The notes beneath the pieces were generated by a model. It searched no databases. It had not been told where the DNA came from and worked only from the letters and a program-made list of their open reading frames with translations. The position numbers were made by a program, and so were the translations under genes. From Fodinibacter sp963747405 (GTDB lineage Bacteria; Actinomycetota; Actinomycetes; Actinomycetales; Dermatophilaceae): a stretch of DNA of 64,000 nt. Location of the stretch: assembly GCA_963747405.1 (NCBI GenBank), contig CAVVFG010000010.1, forward strand, positions 62,001 through 126,000, written 5' to 3'. The first letter of the stretch is position 1; every line of letters begins with the position of its first letter. Positions 45,153 through 53,356 of this stretch are shown in pieces.

Positions 45153-45514
45153 CAGTGGATCTGGTCGCGCCAGTCGGCAGGCACCCGGCGGCGTGGACCC
45201 GGCACCGGCTGGTCGTCGGGCCTCGACGTGGGCGGCGTGAGCGCCGGCCCCTCGACCATCGACTTGTCGCCGTAGTCCCAGAACCAGTCCTCACCGGGCT
45301 CGAAGCTCGCGATGACGCGGTGCCCGGTGGCAGCGGCGTGGGCGGTGGCGTGCTGCGAGGGGGAGCTGTCGCAGCAGCCGACGTGGCCACAGGCGGCGCA
45401 GCGCCGCAGGTGCACCCACCAGCCCGGGGGTGAGCCGGCGTCGCACTCGACACACCCGGTGCCGCTCGGGGGGACAGCGGGGTCGATGGACCCCGGTGGT
45501 GCGGTCTGGCTCAT
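45152..45514 (-). CDS. UBP-type zinc finger domain protein
   Basis: 120 aa. Cys/His pattern CVECDAG...HLRRCAACGHVGCCDSS...HATAHAAATGHRVI matches zf-UBP, which in bacteria occurs as small stand-alone proteins of unknown role. GGGAG precedes ATG 45514. Translationally coupled to menE. Confidence 0.9.
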   Translation of the reverse strand: MSQTAPPGSIDPAVPPSGTGCVECDAGSPPGWWVHLRRCAACGHVGCCDSSPSQHATAHAAATGHRVIASFEPGEDWFWDYGDKSMVEGPALTPPTSRPDDQPVPGPRRRVPADWRDQIH

Positions 45515-45779
45515 CGGTCTGGCTCCCTTGCGCCGGTGTGAGGTCAGGGTCGGGTGTCGGGTCAGGGTGGGTGCCGCTCGGCCGCCGGGGCGGTCGTCCG
45601 CGCACCAGCGTGCCACCGGAACCGGTCGCGATGGTGAGGTCTCCCGAGTGACGTTCGACAACGGTGCGCCGCCAGGGTCCGAGCGCCGGTGCTCGCGCGC
45701 CCGGGCGAGGGTGGTTTCCTCGGTGGGTCGCGTTCTGCCCGCCGGTGCGGGACCATGGCCCAACGGCAGGAGGTGCGAC

Positions 45780-46238
45780 GTGGTGGACGAGACGTTCCCG
45801 GCATACCTCGAGCACGCTCGCCAGCAGCGCGCGGAGCTCGGGGAGTCCATGGCGGCGCTCGAGGCCGCGCTGACCCTTCCGGTGGGAGTCGGCCCGGTCT
45901 GGCGGCGGAGGGTGCGGGCGGCACTCACCGAGCTGGCTCACGACCTGCGCGACCACGCGGTGCTGACCGAGGCCGACGGCGGCTTCTACGCCGACATCGG
46001 CGTCACCGCGCCGCGGCTGACCCACGGGGTGGAGGTGCAGCTCGGCGAGCACGCCGAGGCCCTGGCCGAGGTCGAGCGGCTGCTGGCCGAGCGGGACGAG
46101 GGGCTGGCCGACGAGGAGGCGGTCGACGCGCACCGCGAGGCGTGCATCCGGCTGTTGGGGCGGCTGGTCCGGCACCGTCAGCGGACCGCCGACCTGATCT
46201 ACGAGGCCTACGCCGTCGACATCGGCGGCTCCGGCTGA
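45780..46238 (+). CDS. hemerythrin-like four-helix protein
   Basis: 152 aa, all-helical. HDLRDHAVLTEADGGFY, QLGEHAEALAEVERLL, DAHREACIRLL and LVRHRQRTADLIYEAYAVDIGG place His and Glu at spacings reminiscent of hemerythrin HHE domains, but I cannot confirm every iron ligand. A strong AGGAGG lies 6 bases before GTG 45780. Divergent from the zinc-finger/menE operon. If it binds oxygen or a di-iron site, a redox role would fit the neighbourhood; this is inference. Confidence 0.6.
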   Translation: MVDETFPAYLEHARQQRAELGESMAALEAALTLPVGVGPVWRRRVRAALTELAHDLRDHAVLTEADGGFYADIGVTAPRLTHGVEVQLGEHAEALAEVERLLAERDEGLADEEAVDAHREACIRLLGRLVRHRQRTADLIYEAYAVDIGGSG

Positions 46239-46321
46239 CGTCGGGTTCCGCCCGCGCCGGCTGTCGCCAAGGGTGGGTAGCGTTGCCGGGGTGCAGGTGG
46301 TGAGGTCGAGGAGCAGGTGCG

Positions 46322-46735
46322 GTGGCTGACGCCGACGACGTGCGCCGGCTCGCGCTGTCGCTGCCCCACGTGGTCGAGATCCCGAGCGCGGGCTTCGACT
46401 TCCGGGTCGCCGACAGGGGGTTCGTCTGGTCCTACCCGCAGCGCCGCCCGGGCCGGCCCCGCGTCATTCGCACCGATGTCGCGGTGCTCTTCGTCGGCGA
46501 CCTAGAGGAGCGGCAGGCGCTGCTGCTCGGTGAGCCCGACGCCTTCTTCACTGCCCCGGGGTACGAGAACGCCCCGCTGGTGATGCTCCGGCTCGACCGG
46601 GTGGATGCGGGGCGCCTCGAGGAGCTCGTCACGGACGCGTGGCGGATGCGCGCGCCCGAGGAGCTGCTCGGCGACCTCGCGCTCGACCCCGACGGCGCCA
46701 CGCCGGGCGAGGGAGCGCCGCACGGCGGCCCGTGA
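46322..46735 (+). CDS. MmcQ/YjbR family DNA-binding-like protein
   Basis: 137 aa. DDVRRLALSLPHVVE start, DFRVADRGFVWSYP and LVMLRLDRVDAGRLEELVTDAWRMRAP are typical of the YjbR/MmcQ (CyaY-like fold) family, often annotated as DNA-binding, with no proven function. A large nested hairpin follows. Confidence 0.82.
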   Translation: MADADDVRRLALSLPHVVEIPSAGFDFRVADRGFVWSYPQRRPGRPRVIRTDVAVLFVGDLEERQALLLGEPDAFFTAPGYENAPLVMLRLDRVDAGRLEELVTDAWRMRAPEELLGDLALDPDGATPGEGAPHGGP

Positions 46736-46827
46736 CGCCCGTGGGACGGGACGCACCCGGCCCGGCGACGAGTGCATCCCTCGGGAGCGATCCGGGTGCC
46801 GGCCCGGTGCCGGACGGCGGTCCGTTC

Positions 46828-46888
46828 GGCCCTGCGGGGGACGGTGCGCCACCCATCACCCGCGGCGGGTGATGGTGCCCGCAGGGCC
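46828..46888. terminator. nested inverted repeat after the MmcQ gene
   Basis: Outer arms GGCCCTGCGGG (46828-46838) and CCCGCAGGGCC (46878-46888) are perfect over 11 bases. Inner arms ATCACCC (46855-46861) and GGGTGAT (46867-46873) enclose GCGGC. The structure lies 93 bases after the stop codon and before the META-domain gene. Confidence 0.65.
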
Positions 46889-46959
46889 TGTGCCCGGCAT
46901 CCGCCCCGGGGGTACCGTCGCGCTCAGGCACCCCCGAGCCGTGGAAAGTGCAGGACGCC

Positions 46960-47400
46960 GTGAAGCGCACCAAGCCCCTGGCCCTCGTGGCCGCCGTCCT
47001 CGTCGCCCTGGCCGCACTCCTGTCCGGGTGCGGGGGCAACGACGAGGTCCCGAACGCCCCCACCATGCTCGAGGGCAGCTGGACCCTGGTCACGCTCAAC
47101 GGCGCCGCGGCCGACGCCGCGGTGGAGTCGAGCCTGACGATGAACCAGGGCAAGGCCAACGGCAACGCCGGCGTGAACACGTTCAACGGCAGCTACGACG
47201 CCCCGAGCGACGGCGTGCTCACCTTCGGCGCGCTGGCCACGACGATGATGGCCGGCCCGGACAACGCGATGAAGCAGGAGCAGGCCTTCCTCCAGGCGCT
47301 GGCCGACACCAAGAAGTTCACCACCGAGGACGGTGGGCTGGTGCTGATGGACGACAGCGAGAACAGGCTCGCCGTGTTCAAGGCCGCCGGGAACGGCTGA
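46960..47400 (+). CDS. META domain lipoprotein
   Basis: 146 aa. Basic start VKRTKPLALVAAV, hydrophobic core and lipobox LLSGC. The remainder is an HslJ/META domain: LEGSWTLVTLNG, NTFNGSYDAP..LTFGALATTMMAGPDNAMKQEQAFLQAL and LAVFKA. The usual GCN and ACP cysteines are replaced (GVNTFNG, MAGPDN). A GTG at 46948 is an alternative start. Function unknown. Confidence 0.82.
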   Translation: MKRTKPLALVAAVLVALAALLSGCGGNDEVPNAPTMLEGSWTLVTLNGAAADAAVESSLTMNQGKANGNAGVNTFNGSYDAPSDGVLTFGALATTMMAGPDNAMKQEQAFLQALADTKKFTTEDGGLVLMDDSENRLAVFKAAGNG

Positions 47401-47436
47401 CCGGTCCCGACCCGATGGTCATCGCCCTCCCCGCGC

Positions 47437-48378
47437 TCAGAAGTACCAGGGGAAGGGCGACCAGTCGGGGTCGCGCTTCTCGAGGAACTGGTCGCGCCCC
47501 TCGACCGCCTCGTCGGTCATGTAGGCCAGCCGGGTCGCCTCGCCGGCGAAGACCTGCTGGCCCATCAGCCCGTCGTCGACGAGGTTGAAGGCGAACTTGA
47601 GCATCCGCTGCGCCTGCGGGCTCTTGCCCATCACCTCGCGCGCCACCTGGAGCGCCTCGGCCTCGAGGTCGGCGTGGTCGGCGACGAGGTTGACCGCACC
47701 CATGGTGTGCATGTCGTCGGCGGAGTAGGTGCGGCCCAGGAAGAAGATCTCCCGGGCCCGCTTCTGTCCCACCATCCTGGCGAGGTAGGCGCTGCCGTAG
47801 CCGCCGTCGAAGCTGCCGACGTCGGCATCCGTCTGCTTGAAGGCGGCGTGCTCGCGCGAGGCGATGGTGAGGTCGCAGACGACGTGCAGGCTGTGGCCGC
47901 CCCCGGCCGCCCAGCCGTTGACGACGGCCACGACGACCTTGGGCATGGTGCGGATGAGGCGCTGCACCTCGAGGATGTGCAGCCGGCCGCCCTCGGCCCT
48001 GACCCGGCGCTCGTCGACGGTGTCGGCCGTCGTGCCCTCGGCGTACTGGTAGCCGGAGCGGCCGCGGATGCGCTGGTCGCCGCCGGTGCAGAAGGCCCAC
48101 TTGCCGTGGCTTCCGGTGCCCTCGGGGCCGGGGCCGTTTCCCGTGAGCAGCACGACGCCGACGTCGGCGGTGCGGCGCGCGTGGTCGAGCACCCGGTGGA
48201 GCTCGTCGACGGTGTGCGGGCGGAAGGCGTTGAGCACCTCGGGCCGGTCGAACGCCACGCGCACGCAGCCCAGGCCGACGGCGTGGTGGTACGTGACGTC
48301 GGTGAGGTCCTCGAAGCCCGGCACCTCCTGCCAGGCGTCGGGGTCGAAGGTCTGGCTGACTCCGGGGATCGCGCTCAC
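47437..48378 (-). CDS. menB: 1,4-dihydroxy-2-naphthoyl-CoA synthase
   Basis: 313 aa crotonase. DRPEVLNAFRPHTVDEL, KWAFCTGGDQRIRG, VVAVVNGWAAGGGHSL (oxyanion hole), TDADVGSFDGGYGSAYLARMVG and the C-terminal EKRDPDWSPFPWYF define MenB. It closes the naphthoate ring from OSB-CoA. The GTG at 48378 is supported by a TAGCCT box 7 bases upstream. Monocistronic on the minus strand. Confidence 0.96.
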   Translation of the reverse strand: MSAIPGVSQTFDPDAWQEVPGFEDLTDVTYHHAVGLGCVRVAFDRPEVLNAFRPHTVDELHRVLDHARRTADVGVVLLTGNGPGPEGTGSHGKWAFCTGGDQRIRGRSGYQYAEGTTADTVDERRVRAEGGRLHILEVQRLIRTMPKVVVAVVNGWAAGGGHSLHVVCDLTIASREHAAFKQTDADVGSFDGGYGSAYLARMVGQKRAREIFFLGRTYSADDMHTMGAVNLVADHADLEAEALQVAREVMGKSPQAQRMLKFAFNLVDDGLMGQQVFAGEATRLAYMTDEAVEGRDQFLEKRDPDWSPFPWYF

Positions 48379-48385
48379 GGCCGCA

Positions 48386-48391
48386 AGGCTA
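48386..48391 (-). promoter_or_regulatory. -10 box of menB (leaderless)
   Basis: TAGCCT on the minus strand with a 7-base spacer to GTG 48378, identical in sequence and spacing to the one before proline dehydrogenase. Confidence 0.5.
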
Positions 48392-48460
48392 GTCGGCCCG
48401 GGCCGTGCCTCGTGCGGCCCGTCGGCGTCGGCCAGGAGGTCGGGGTGCCGTAGAATCTGA

Positions 48461-50659
48461 GTGCACACCTCCTCGGCAGGGGAACCGCGGCGGGGGGCCG
48501 TCCGTCGAGACACTGGAGCCGACATCTCCCACGAGACCTTCGTCGCGTCGACGCCGGTCGCCGCCTCCGACCCGTTGCCCACTCGACGTTCCCGGCGCCG
48601 TCAGCTGCGTCCGGATGTCGAGGCCCTGCGCGCCATCGCGGTGCTCGCGGTGCTCGCGTTCCACCTGTGGCCGAACCGCCTGACGGGCGGGTACGTCGGC
48701 GTCGACGTCTTCTTCGTGGTCAGCGGCTACCTCATCACCTCGCACCTGCTCTCCGAGGTGGTCCAGACCGGCCGGCTCCGCCTCGGGCGTTTCTGGGCCC
48801 GCCGCGCCAAACGGTTGCTCCCTGCATCGCTGCTCGTGCTGTTGACCACCGCGGTCGCCGTGGTCGTCCTCGTCCCGTCCGAGCGCTGGCCGCAGTTCCT
48901 CACCGAGGTGTCCGCTTCCGGTCTGTACGTGCAGAACTGGCGACTCGCGGCCGACAGCGTCGACTACCTCGCGGTGGCGGGACACACGCCCTCCCCGGTG
49001 CAGCACTTCTGGACGCTCTCGGTCGAGGAGCAGTTCTACGTCATGGTGCCCCTGCTGCTGCTCGTGGCGGCATGGGTCGCCGGTCGAGCAGCCGGGTCCG
49101 CCCGTCGATCGGCCGGGTCCGTCCGGCGGGCCGTCGGCTCCCCCCGGATGGCGGCGTTGCTGATCGTCGCGGGGGTGACCACCGCCTCGCTGGGCTACAG
49201 CATCTGGCTCACCGCGACCGCGGCACCGGTCTCGTACTTCTCCACCTTCTCGCGGGCGTGGGAGTTCGGCGTCGGTGCACTGCTGGCGTTCATCCCGCCG
49301 CCGTCGCACACCTGGCTGAAGCGGGCCGCGACGGCGATCGGCGTCGTGGCGATCCTCGCTGCAGCGGTCCTCTTCGACGGGGCCACCGTCTTCCCCGGAG
49401 CGCTCGCAGCGATTCCCGTCGTCGGGACGGCCCTGGCGATCTGGGCCGGCCGTGGCACCGCGCTGGAGTGGTCCGGAGGGTTCACCCCCGTGGCGCTCGT
49501 CGGGAGTGCCTCGTACGCGATCTACCTGTGGCACTGGCCGCTCCTGACGCTCATGCCGTACGCCACGGGTCACCCGCTCACCCGGGCCGACAAGCTCGTC
49601 GTCGTCGTCGCCACGTTCGTCGTCGCCTATGTGTCCATGCGATTCGTCGAGAACCCTGTCCGGTTCTCGCCGCGGCTGCTCGGTGGCACGCGCCGTCCTC
49701 GCACCGTGGCGCTGTGGTCGGTCGTCGGGATGCTCGCGGTGCTGGCCATCAGCGTTCCGGCGGTGCAGGTGGCCGAGCGCCGGGATGCTGCCGCCTCCCT
49801 CGCCAGCGCTCGGCTCCAGGCGAGCGCGGAGTGCATCGGGGCGGCGGTGCCGGCCACCGGGTGCGCCGTGGACGCCGACGTCCGCGGCGAGCTGATCCCG
49901 GGGGTCGCCCTGCTCCACGACGACGCCAACCGCACGCAGTGCTGGTCCACGCGCGGTGACAGCGCGCTGCACGTGTGCTCCGTCGGCCCCGCGCAGGGCT
50001 ACACCAAGCACCTGCTGGCCCTCGGGGACTCGCACAACAACACCCTCCTGGGGGCCTACGAGTCGATCGCCGCCGAGAGGAACTGGCGGATCGACGTGGC
50101 TGGTCGGATCGGGTGCTACTGGACCGATGCGACGCTGGAGTTCGGGACCGACGCCCTGAACCGGGAGTGCGAGGAGTGGCGCGACCAGGTCACGGCGCAC
50201 GTCGCGGCAGCCGAGGACCTCGACGGCGTGGTCGTGACCAATGCCCGCAGGACCCCGGTGGTGCCCCGCGACGGCGAGTCGGTCGATGACGCCGCGGCGC
50301 GCGGCCTGGCGTCGGCGTGGCGGTCCGTGCCCGACGGCGCGGTGGTGCTGGGGCTGGTCGACAACCCCGTGATGTCGTCGGGGAACATCGACTGTGTCCA
50401 GCAGCACGGCCTGGACGCCGCTGCTGCCTGTGCCGTTCCCCGAGCCGAGGCGCTGGGCTCGCAGAGCATGCAGCGTGCGGTGTCCGCGACGCCAGGAGCC
50501 CGCCTGATCGACCTCAGCGACCTCTTCTGCGAGCCGAGGGTGTGCCGGCCCGTGGTCGGGAACGTGGTCGTCTACCGGGACTCCGCCCATCTGACCGCCG
50601 CGTACGCGAAGACGCTCGCGCCGTTCCTCGGAGACCAGCTCGAGCGCGCCCTGCGGTAG
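48461..50659 (+). CDS. acyltransferase 3 / SGNH-domain membrane protein (OafA-like)
   Basis: 732 aa at most. Residues 50-440 are an acyltransferase_3 domain with about ten membrane segments: RPDVEALRAIAVLAVLAFH, GVDVFFVVSGYLITSHLL, FWARRAKRLLPASLLVL, FWTLSVEEQFYVMVPLLLL and SYAIYLWHWPLL. The C-terminal external SGNH domain has LLALGDSHNNTLLGAYESI and DSAHLTAAYAKTLAP. Such enzymes O-acetylate cell-wall or surface polysaccharides. The start is uncertain: a TAGAAT box at 48451-48456 is only 4 bases from the GTG, and the first 45 residues look non-conserved. It separates menB from menC and has no obvious link to quinones. Confidence 0.88.
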   Translation: MHTSSAGEPRRGAVRRDTGADISHETFVASTPVAASDPLPTRRSRRRQLRPDVEALRAIAVLAVLAFHLWPNRLTGGYVGVDVFFVVSGYLITSHLLSEVVQTGRLRLGRFWARRAKRLLPASLLVLLTTAVAVVVLVPSERWPQFLTEVSASGLYVQNWRLAADSVDYLAVAGHTPSPVQHFWTLSVEEQFYVMVPLLLLVAAWVAGRAAGSARRSAGSVRRAVGSPRMAALLIVAGVTTASLGYSIWLTATAAPVSYFSTFSRAWEFGVGALLAFIPPPSHTWLKRAATAIGVVAILAAAVLFDGATVFPGALAAIPVVGTALAIWAGRGTALEWSGGFTPVALVGSASYAIYLWHWPLLTLMPYATGHPLTRADKLVVVVATFVVAYVSMRFVENPVRFSPRLLGGTRRPRTVALWSVVGMLAVLAISVPAVQVAERRDAAASLASARLQASAECIGAAVPATGCAVDADVRGELIPGVALLHDDANRTQCWSTRGDSALHVCSVGPAQGYTKHLLALGDSHNNTLLGAYESIAAERNWRIDVAGRIGCYWTDATLEFGTDALNRECEEWRDQVTAHVAAAEDLDGVVVTNARRTPVVPRDGESVDDAAARGLASAWRSVPDGAVVLGLVDNPVMSSGNIDCVQQHGLDAAAACAVPRAEALGSQSMQRAVSATPGARLIDLSDLFCEPRVCRPVVGNVVVYRDSAHLTAAYAKTLAPFLGDQLERALR

Positions 50660-50678
50660 GGCCGCTTCCCGGGGGTCC

Positions 50679-50684
50679 TACGGT
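50679..50684 (+). promoter_or_regulatory. -10 box of the menC-VOC-heliorhodopsin operon (leaderless)
   Basis: TACGGT with a 6-base spacer to ATG 50691. It gives menC and the two genes coupled to it their own promoter, independent of the upstream acyltransferase. Confidence 0.5.
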
Positions 50685-50690
50685 GACGGT

Positions 50691-51692
50691 ATGCCGTTGC
50701 CTGCTGTCGGGGACCTCCTCGCCGTGGTGCACGTGGTCGCCATCCCGATGCGCGTGCCGTTCCGCGGGGTGACGACCCGCGAGGTCGCCCTGTTCGAGGG
50801 GCCGGCCGGTTGGGGCGAGTTCGGGCCGTTCCTCGAGTACGGGCCTGTGGAGTCGTCGAGGTGGTTGGCCTCGGCCGTGGAGTCGGCGTGGCTGGGCTGG
50901 CCGGATGCCGTGCGCGCGTCGGTCCCGGTGAACGCCACCGTGCCGGCCGTCGGCCCGGAGCGGGTGGCCGAGGTGCTGGCACGGTTCCCCGGCTGCACGA
51001 CCGCCAAGGTCAAGGTGGCTGAGCGCGGGCAGGCGCTCGACGACGACCTCGCGAGGGTGGCGGCCGCCCGGGAGGTGCTGGGAGCCTCCGGCCGGATCCG
51101 GGTCGACGCCAACGGCGGGTGGTCCGTCGACGACGCCGTCAGGGCGCTCGAGCGCCTGGGCCGGTTCGGTCTGGAGTACGCGGAGCAGCCGTGTGCCACG
51201 GTCGAGGAGTTGCGCGACCTTCGGATGACGTTGGCCCGCAACGGCATCGACGTGCCGATTGCCGCCGACGAGTCGATCCGCAAGGCCGAGGACCCGTTGC
51301 GGGTGCGTGACCTCGAGGCCGCCGACGTGGTCGTGGTCAAGGTGGCTCCACTCGGGGGAGTGCGCGCGGCGCTCGCGGTCGTCGAGGCGTGCGGCCTCCC
51401 GGCCGTGGTCTCGTCCGCGCTCGACACGAGTGTCGGCATCAGCGCCGGGGTGGCCCTCGCGGCGGCGCTGCCGGGTCTCGAGCGCGCCTGCGGCCTCGCG
51501 ACGGTGGCCCTGCTCGGTGGTGACGTCGTGCGCCACCCGCTGGTGCCGGTCGACGGCGCCCTCCCGTGGGGGAGGGTGCGGGTCGATCCCGCAGCACTGG
51601 AACGGTTCGCGGCGCCCCCCGACACGGTGGCCAGGTGGCGCGACCGCGTGGTGGCCGCCCACGCCGAGCTGCTCGCGGGAGGAGACCGATGA
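50691..51692 (+). CDS. menC: o-succinylbenzoate synthase
   Basis: 333 aa enolase-superfamily dehydratase. The catalytic Lys pair is in TTAKVKV (Lys106, Lys108), metal ligands Asp139 (VDANGGW), Glu165 (EQP) and Asp193 (AADES), and the second base Lys217 (VVKVAP). It makes OSB from SHCHC in menaquinone synthesis. ATGA overlap with the VOC gene downstream. Confidence 0.94.
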   Translation: MPLPAVGDLLAVVHVVAIPMRVPFRGVTTREVALFEGPAGWGEFGPFLEYGPVESSRWLASAVESAWLGWPDAVRASVPVNATVPAVGPERVAEVLARFPGCTTAKVKVAERGQALDDDLARVAAAREVLGASGRIRVDANGGWSVDDAVRALERLGRFGLEYAEQPCATVEELRDLRMTLARNGIDVPIAADESIRKAEDPLRVRDLEAADVVVVKVAPLGGVRAALAVVEACGLPAVVSSALDTSVGISAGVALAAALPGLERACGLATVALLGGDVVRHPLVPVDGALPWGRVRVDPAALERFAAPPDTVARWRDRVVAAHAELLAGGDR

Positions 51693-52483
51693 TCGATGTG
51701 CGGTGGATGTGGCTGTTCCTCGACACGCCGCGGGCCGACGCTGAGCGCTCGTGGGCGTTCTGGTCCGGCGTCACCGGCTGGCCGCTGTCACCCCGGCGTG
51801 GCGCCGACGACGAGTTCGCCACCCTGGTGCCACCTCGGGGGGGCTGGTGGCTCAAGCTGCAGGGGGTCGCGCACGGGCCGGGCGGCATCCACCTCGACGT
51901 CGACGACGTCGCCGCTGCTGCGGCCGAGGCGGAACGGCAGGGCGCCAGCCGGGTCGGCGCGATCGGCGACGAGGTCGTCGTCCTGCGATCACCCGGCCAC
52001 CTCACCTTCTGCCTCACGACGTGGCACGGTGACTCGGGTCAGGTCCGCGAGGGGGCGAGCGAGCTCGTCGACCAGGTGTGCCTGGACTGCCCCGACGACG
52101 TGCACGACGCCGAGGTGGCGTTCTGGGCCGCGCTCACCGGCTGGGGCTGGGCGGACGTCGACGAACCCGTGCTGTCGGCGCTGCGCCGGCCGGCCGGCAT
52201 CCCGTTCCGCCTGCTCTTCCAGCGGCTCGGTGAGCCCACCGGCCCCGTGCGTGCGCACGCGGACCTGGCGTGCGTCGACCGGTCGACCACCCGTGCCCGG
52301 CACCTGGCGGCCGGGGCGACGGTGCTGCGCGAGCGCGAGCAGTGGACCGTGTTGGCGGACCCGGTGGGTCGGGTCTACTGCCTGACCGACCGCAGCCCCA
52401 CCCCGCCGTCTCGACCGGGGCCGGGTGACCCGAGCCACCTGCGTGCATCCGTGAGGGCCCCTCGGACAGAAGATGAGACATGA
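51689..52483 (+). CDS. VOC (glyoxalase/bleomycin resistance fold) family protein
   Basis: 264 aa with two VOC halves, residues 1-115 (WMWLFLDTPRADAERSWAFWSGVTGW, HLDVDDV) and 128-245 (DCPDDVHDAEVAFWAALTGW, HADLACVD). It is likely a metal-dependent lyase, isomerase or binding protein; substrate unknown. It is coupled by 4-base overlaps to menC before and to the heliorhodopsin gene after, so the three are made together. Confidence 0.85.
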   Translation: MIDVRWMWLFLDTPRADAERSWAFWSGVTGWPLSPRRGADDEFATLVPPRGGWWLKLQGVAHGPGGIHLDVDDVAAAAAEAERQGASRVGAIGDEVVVLRSPGHLTFCLTTWHGDSGQVREGASELVDQVCLDCPDDVHDAEVAFWAALTGWGWADVDEPVLSALRRPAGIPFRLLFQRLGEPTGPVRAHADLACVDRSTTRARHLAAGATVLREREQWTVLADPVGRVYCLTDRSPTPPSRPGPGDPSHLRASVRAPRTEDET

Positions 52484-53328
52484 GCACCCTCCCGCTGCAG
52501 CTGTCCACCGCCTCCGTCGCCGTGCCGGCCGACCGGGCCCGCTCGCTGCGCGTGTTCAACGCCGTCATGGGCCTGGTGCACCTCCTGTCGGGAGCCGCGA
52601 TGGTGGCGCTCAGCACCGACTTCACCCTCCCGGTGTCGGCGTTCGTCCTGGGTGGCCCCCCGGGCACCCCACTCGAGGACGGCACGCTCGAGGGTGTCTT
52701 CGACGTGCCGCTCGCCTGGGCGACGGCGAGCTTCCTGTTCCTGTCCGCCCTCTTCCACTTCGTCATCGCCTCGCCCTGGGGATACCCGCGGTACGTGCGC
52801 GAGCTCGAACGGGGCCGCAACCGGTTCCGGTGGGTGGAGTACGCGTTGTCGTCGACCCTGATGATCGTGCTCATCGCCCTCGTCACGGGCATCACCGACA
52901 TGGCCGCGCTCATCGGGATCGCGTTCGCCAACGTCGCGATGATCCTGTTCGGCTGGCTCATGGAGGTCTCGAACAACGGCCTGATGCACGGGCGCGACCA
53001 GGCACCTGCGCGCGGCGAGCGCGCGTGGTGGACGCCATTCTGGTTCGGCTGCATCGCCGGCATCGGGCCCTGGCTGGCCATCGCCGCGTACCTGTGGGCC
53101 GGCATCGTGCTGCTCGACGGCCCGGGGCCTCCCGGCTTCGTGTGGGGCATCCTCATCAGCCTGTTCGTGCTGTTCAACAGCTTCGCGCTCAACCAGTGGC
53201 TGCAGTACCGCCAGGTCGGCCGCTGGGGCGACTACCTCTTCGGGGAGCGGCAGTACATCATCTTGAGCCTGGTCGCGAAGTCCGTGCTCGCGTGGCAGAT
53301 CTTCGCGAACACGCTCATCCCCAGCTGA
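52480..53328 (+). CDS. heliorhodopsin
   Basis: 282 aa with seven membrane helices (about 25-47, 77-98, 117-138, 140-165, 185-210, 219-244, 256-279). Helix 3 starts RWVEYALSSTLMIVLIA with the counter-ion Glu120; helix 7 reads LSLVAKSVLAWQIF with the retinal Schiff-base Lys267. PFWFGCIAGIGPWL, LFNSFALNQWLQYR and the first loop DFTLPVSAFVLGGPPGTP match the heliorhodopsin 48C12 family, which has its N-terminus inside the cell. Heliorhodopsins are slow, non-pumping photoreceptor candidates. No retinal or carotenoid gene lies in the window. ATG overlaps the VOC stop by 4 bases. Confidence 0.95.
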   Translation: MSTLPLQLSTASVAVPADRARSLRVFNAVMGLVHLLSGAAMVALSTDFTLPVSAFVLGGPPGTPLEDGTLEGVFDVPLAWATASFLFLSALFHFVIASPWGYPRYVRELERGRNRFRWVEYALSSTLMIVLIALVTGITDMAALIGIAFANVAMILFGWLMEVSNNGLMHGRDQAPARGERAWWTPFWFGCIAGIGPWLAIAAYLWAGIVLLDGPGPPGFVWGILISLFVLFNSFALNQWLQYRQVGRWGDYLFGERQYIILSLVAKSVLAWQIFANTLIPS

Positions 53329-53356
53329 GCACCCGGCGCCGCGTCACGCCGGGTGC
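53329..53356. terminator. hairpin between heliorhodopsin and mtr genes
   Basis: GCACCCGGCG (53329-53338) pairs perfectly with CGCCGGGTGC (53347-53356) around an 8-base loop. It directly follows the heliorhodopsin stop and includes the mtr stop codon, so it can serve both directions. Confidence 0.75.

Noticed and set aside
48451..48461. TAGAAT as proof of the GTG 48461 start of the acyltransferase
   Set aside because: The spacer is only 4 bases, too short for a leaderless start, and no good -35 element is visible. The start is therefore left uncertain.
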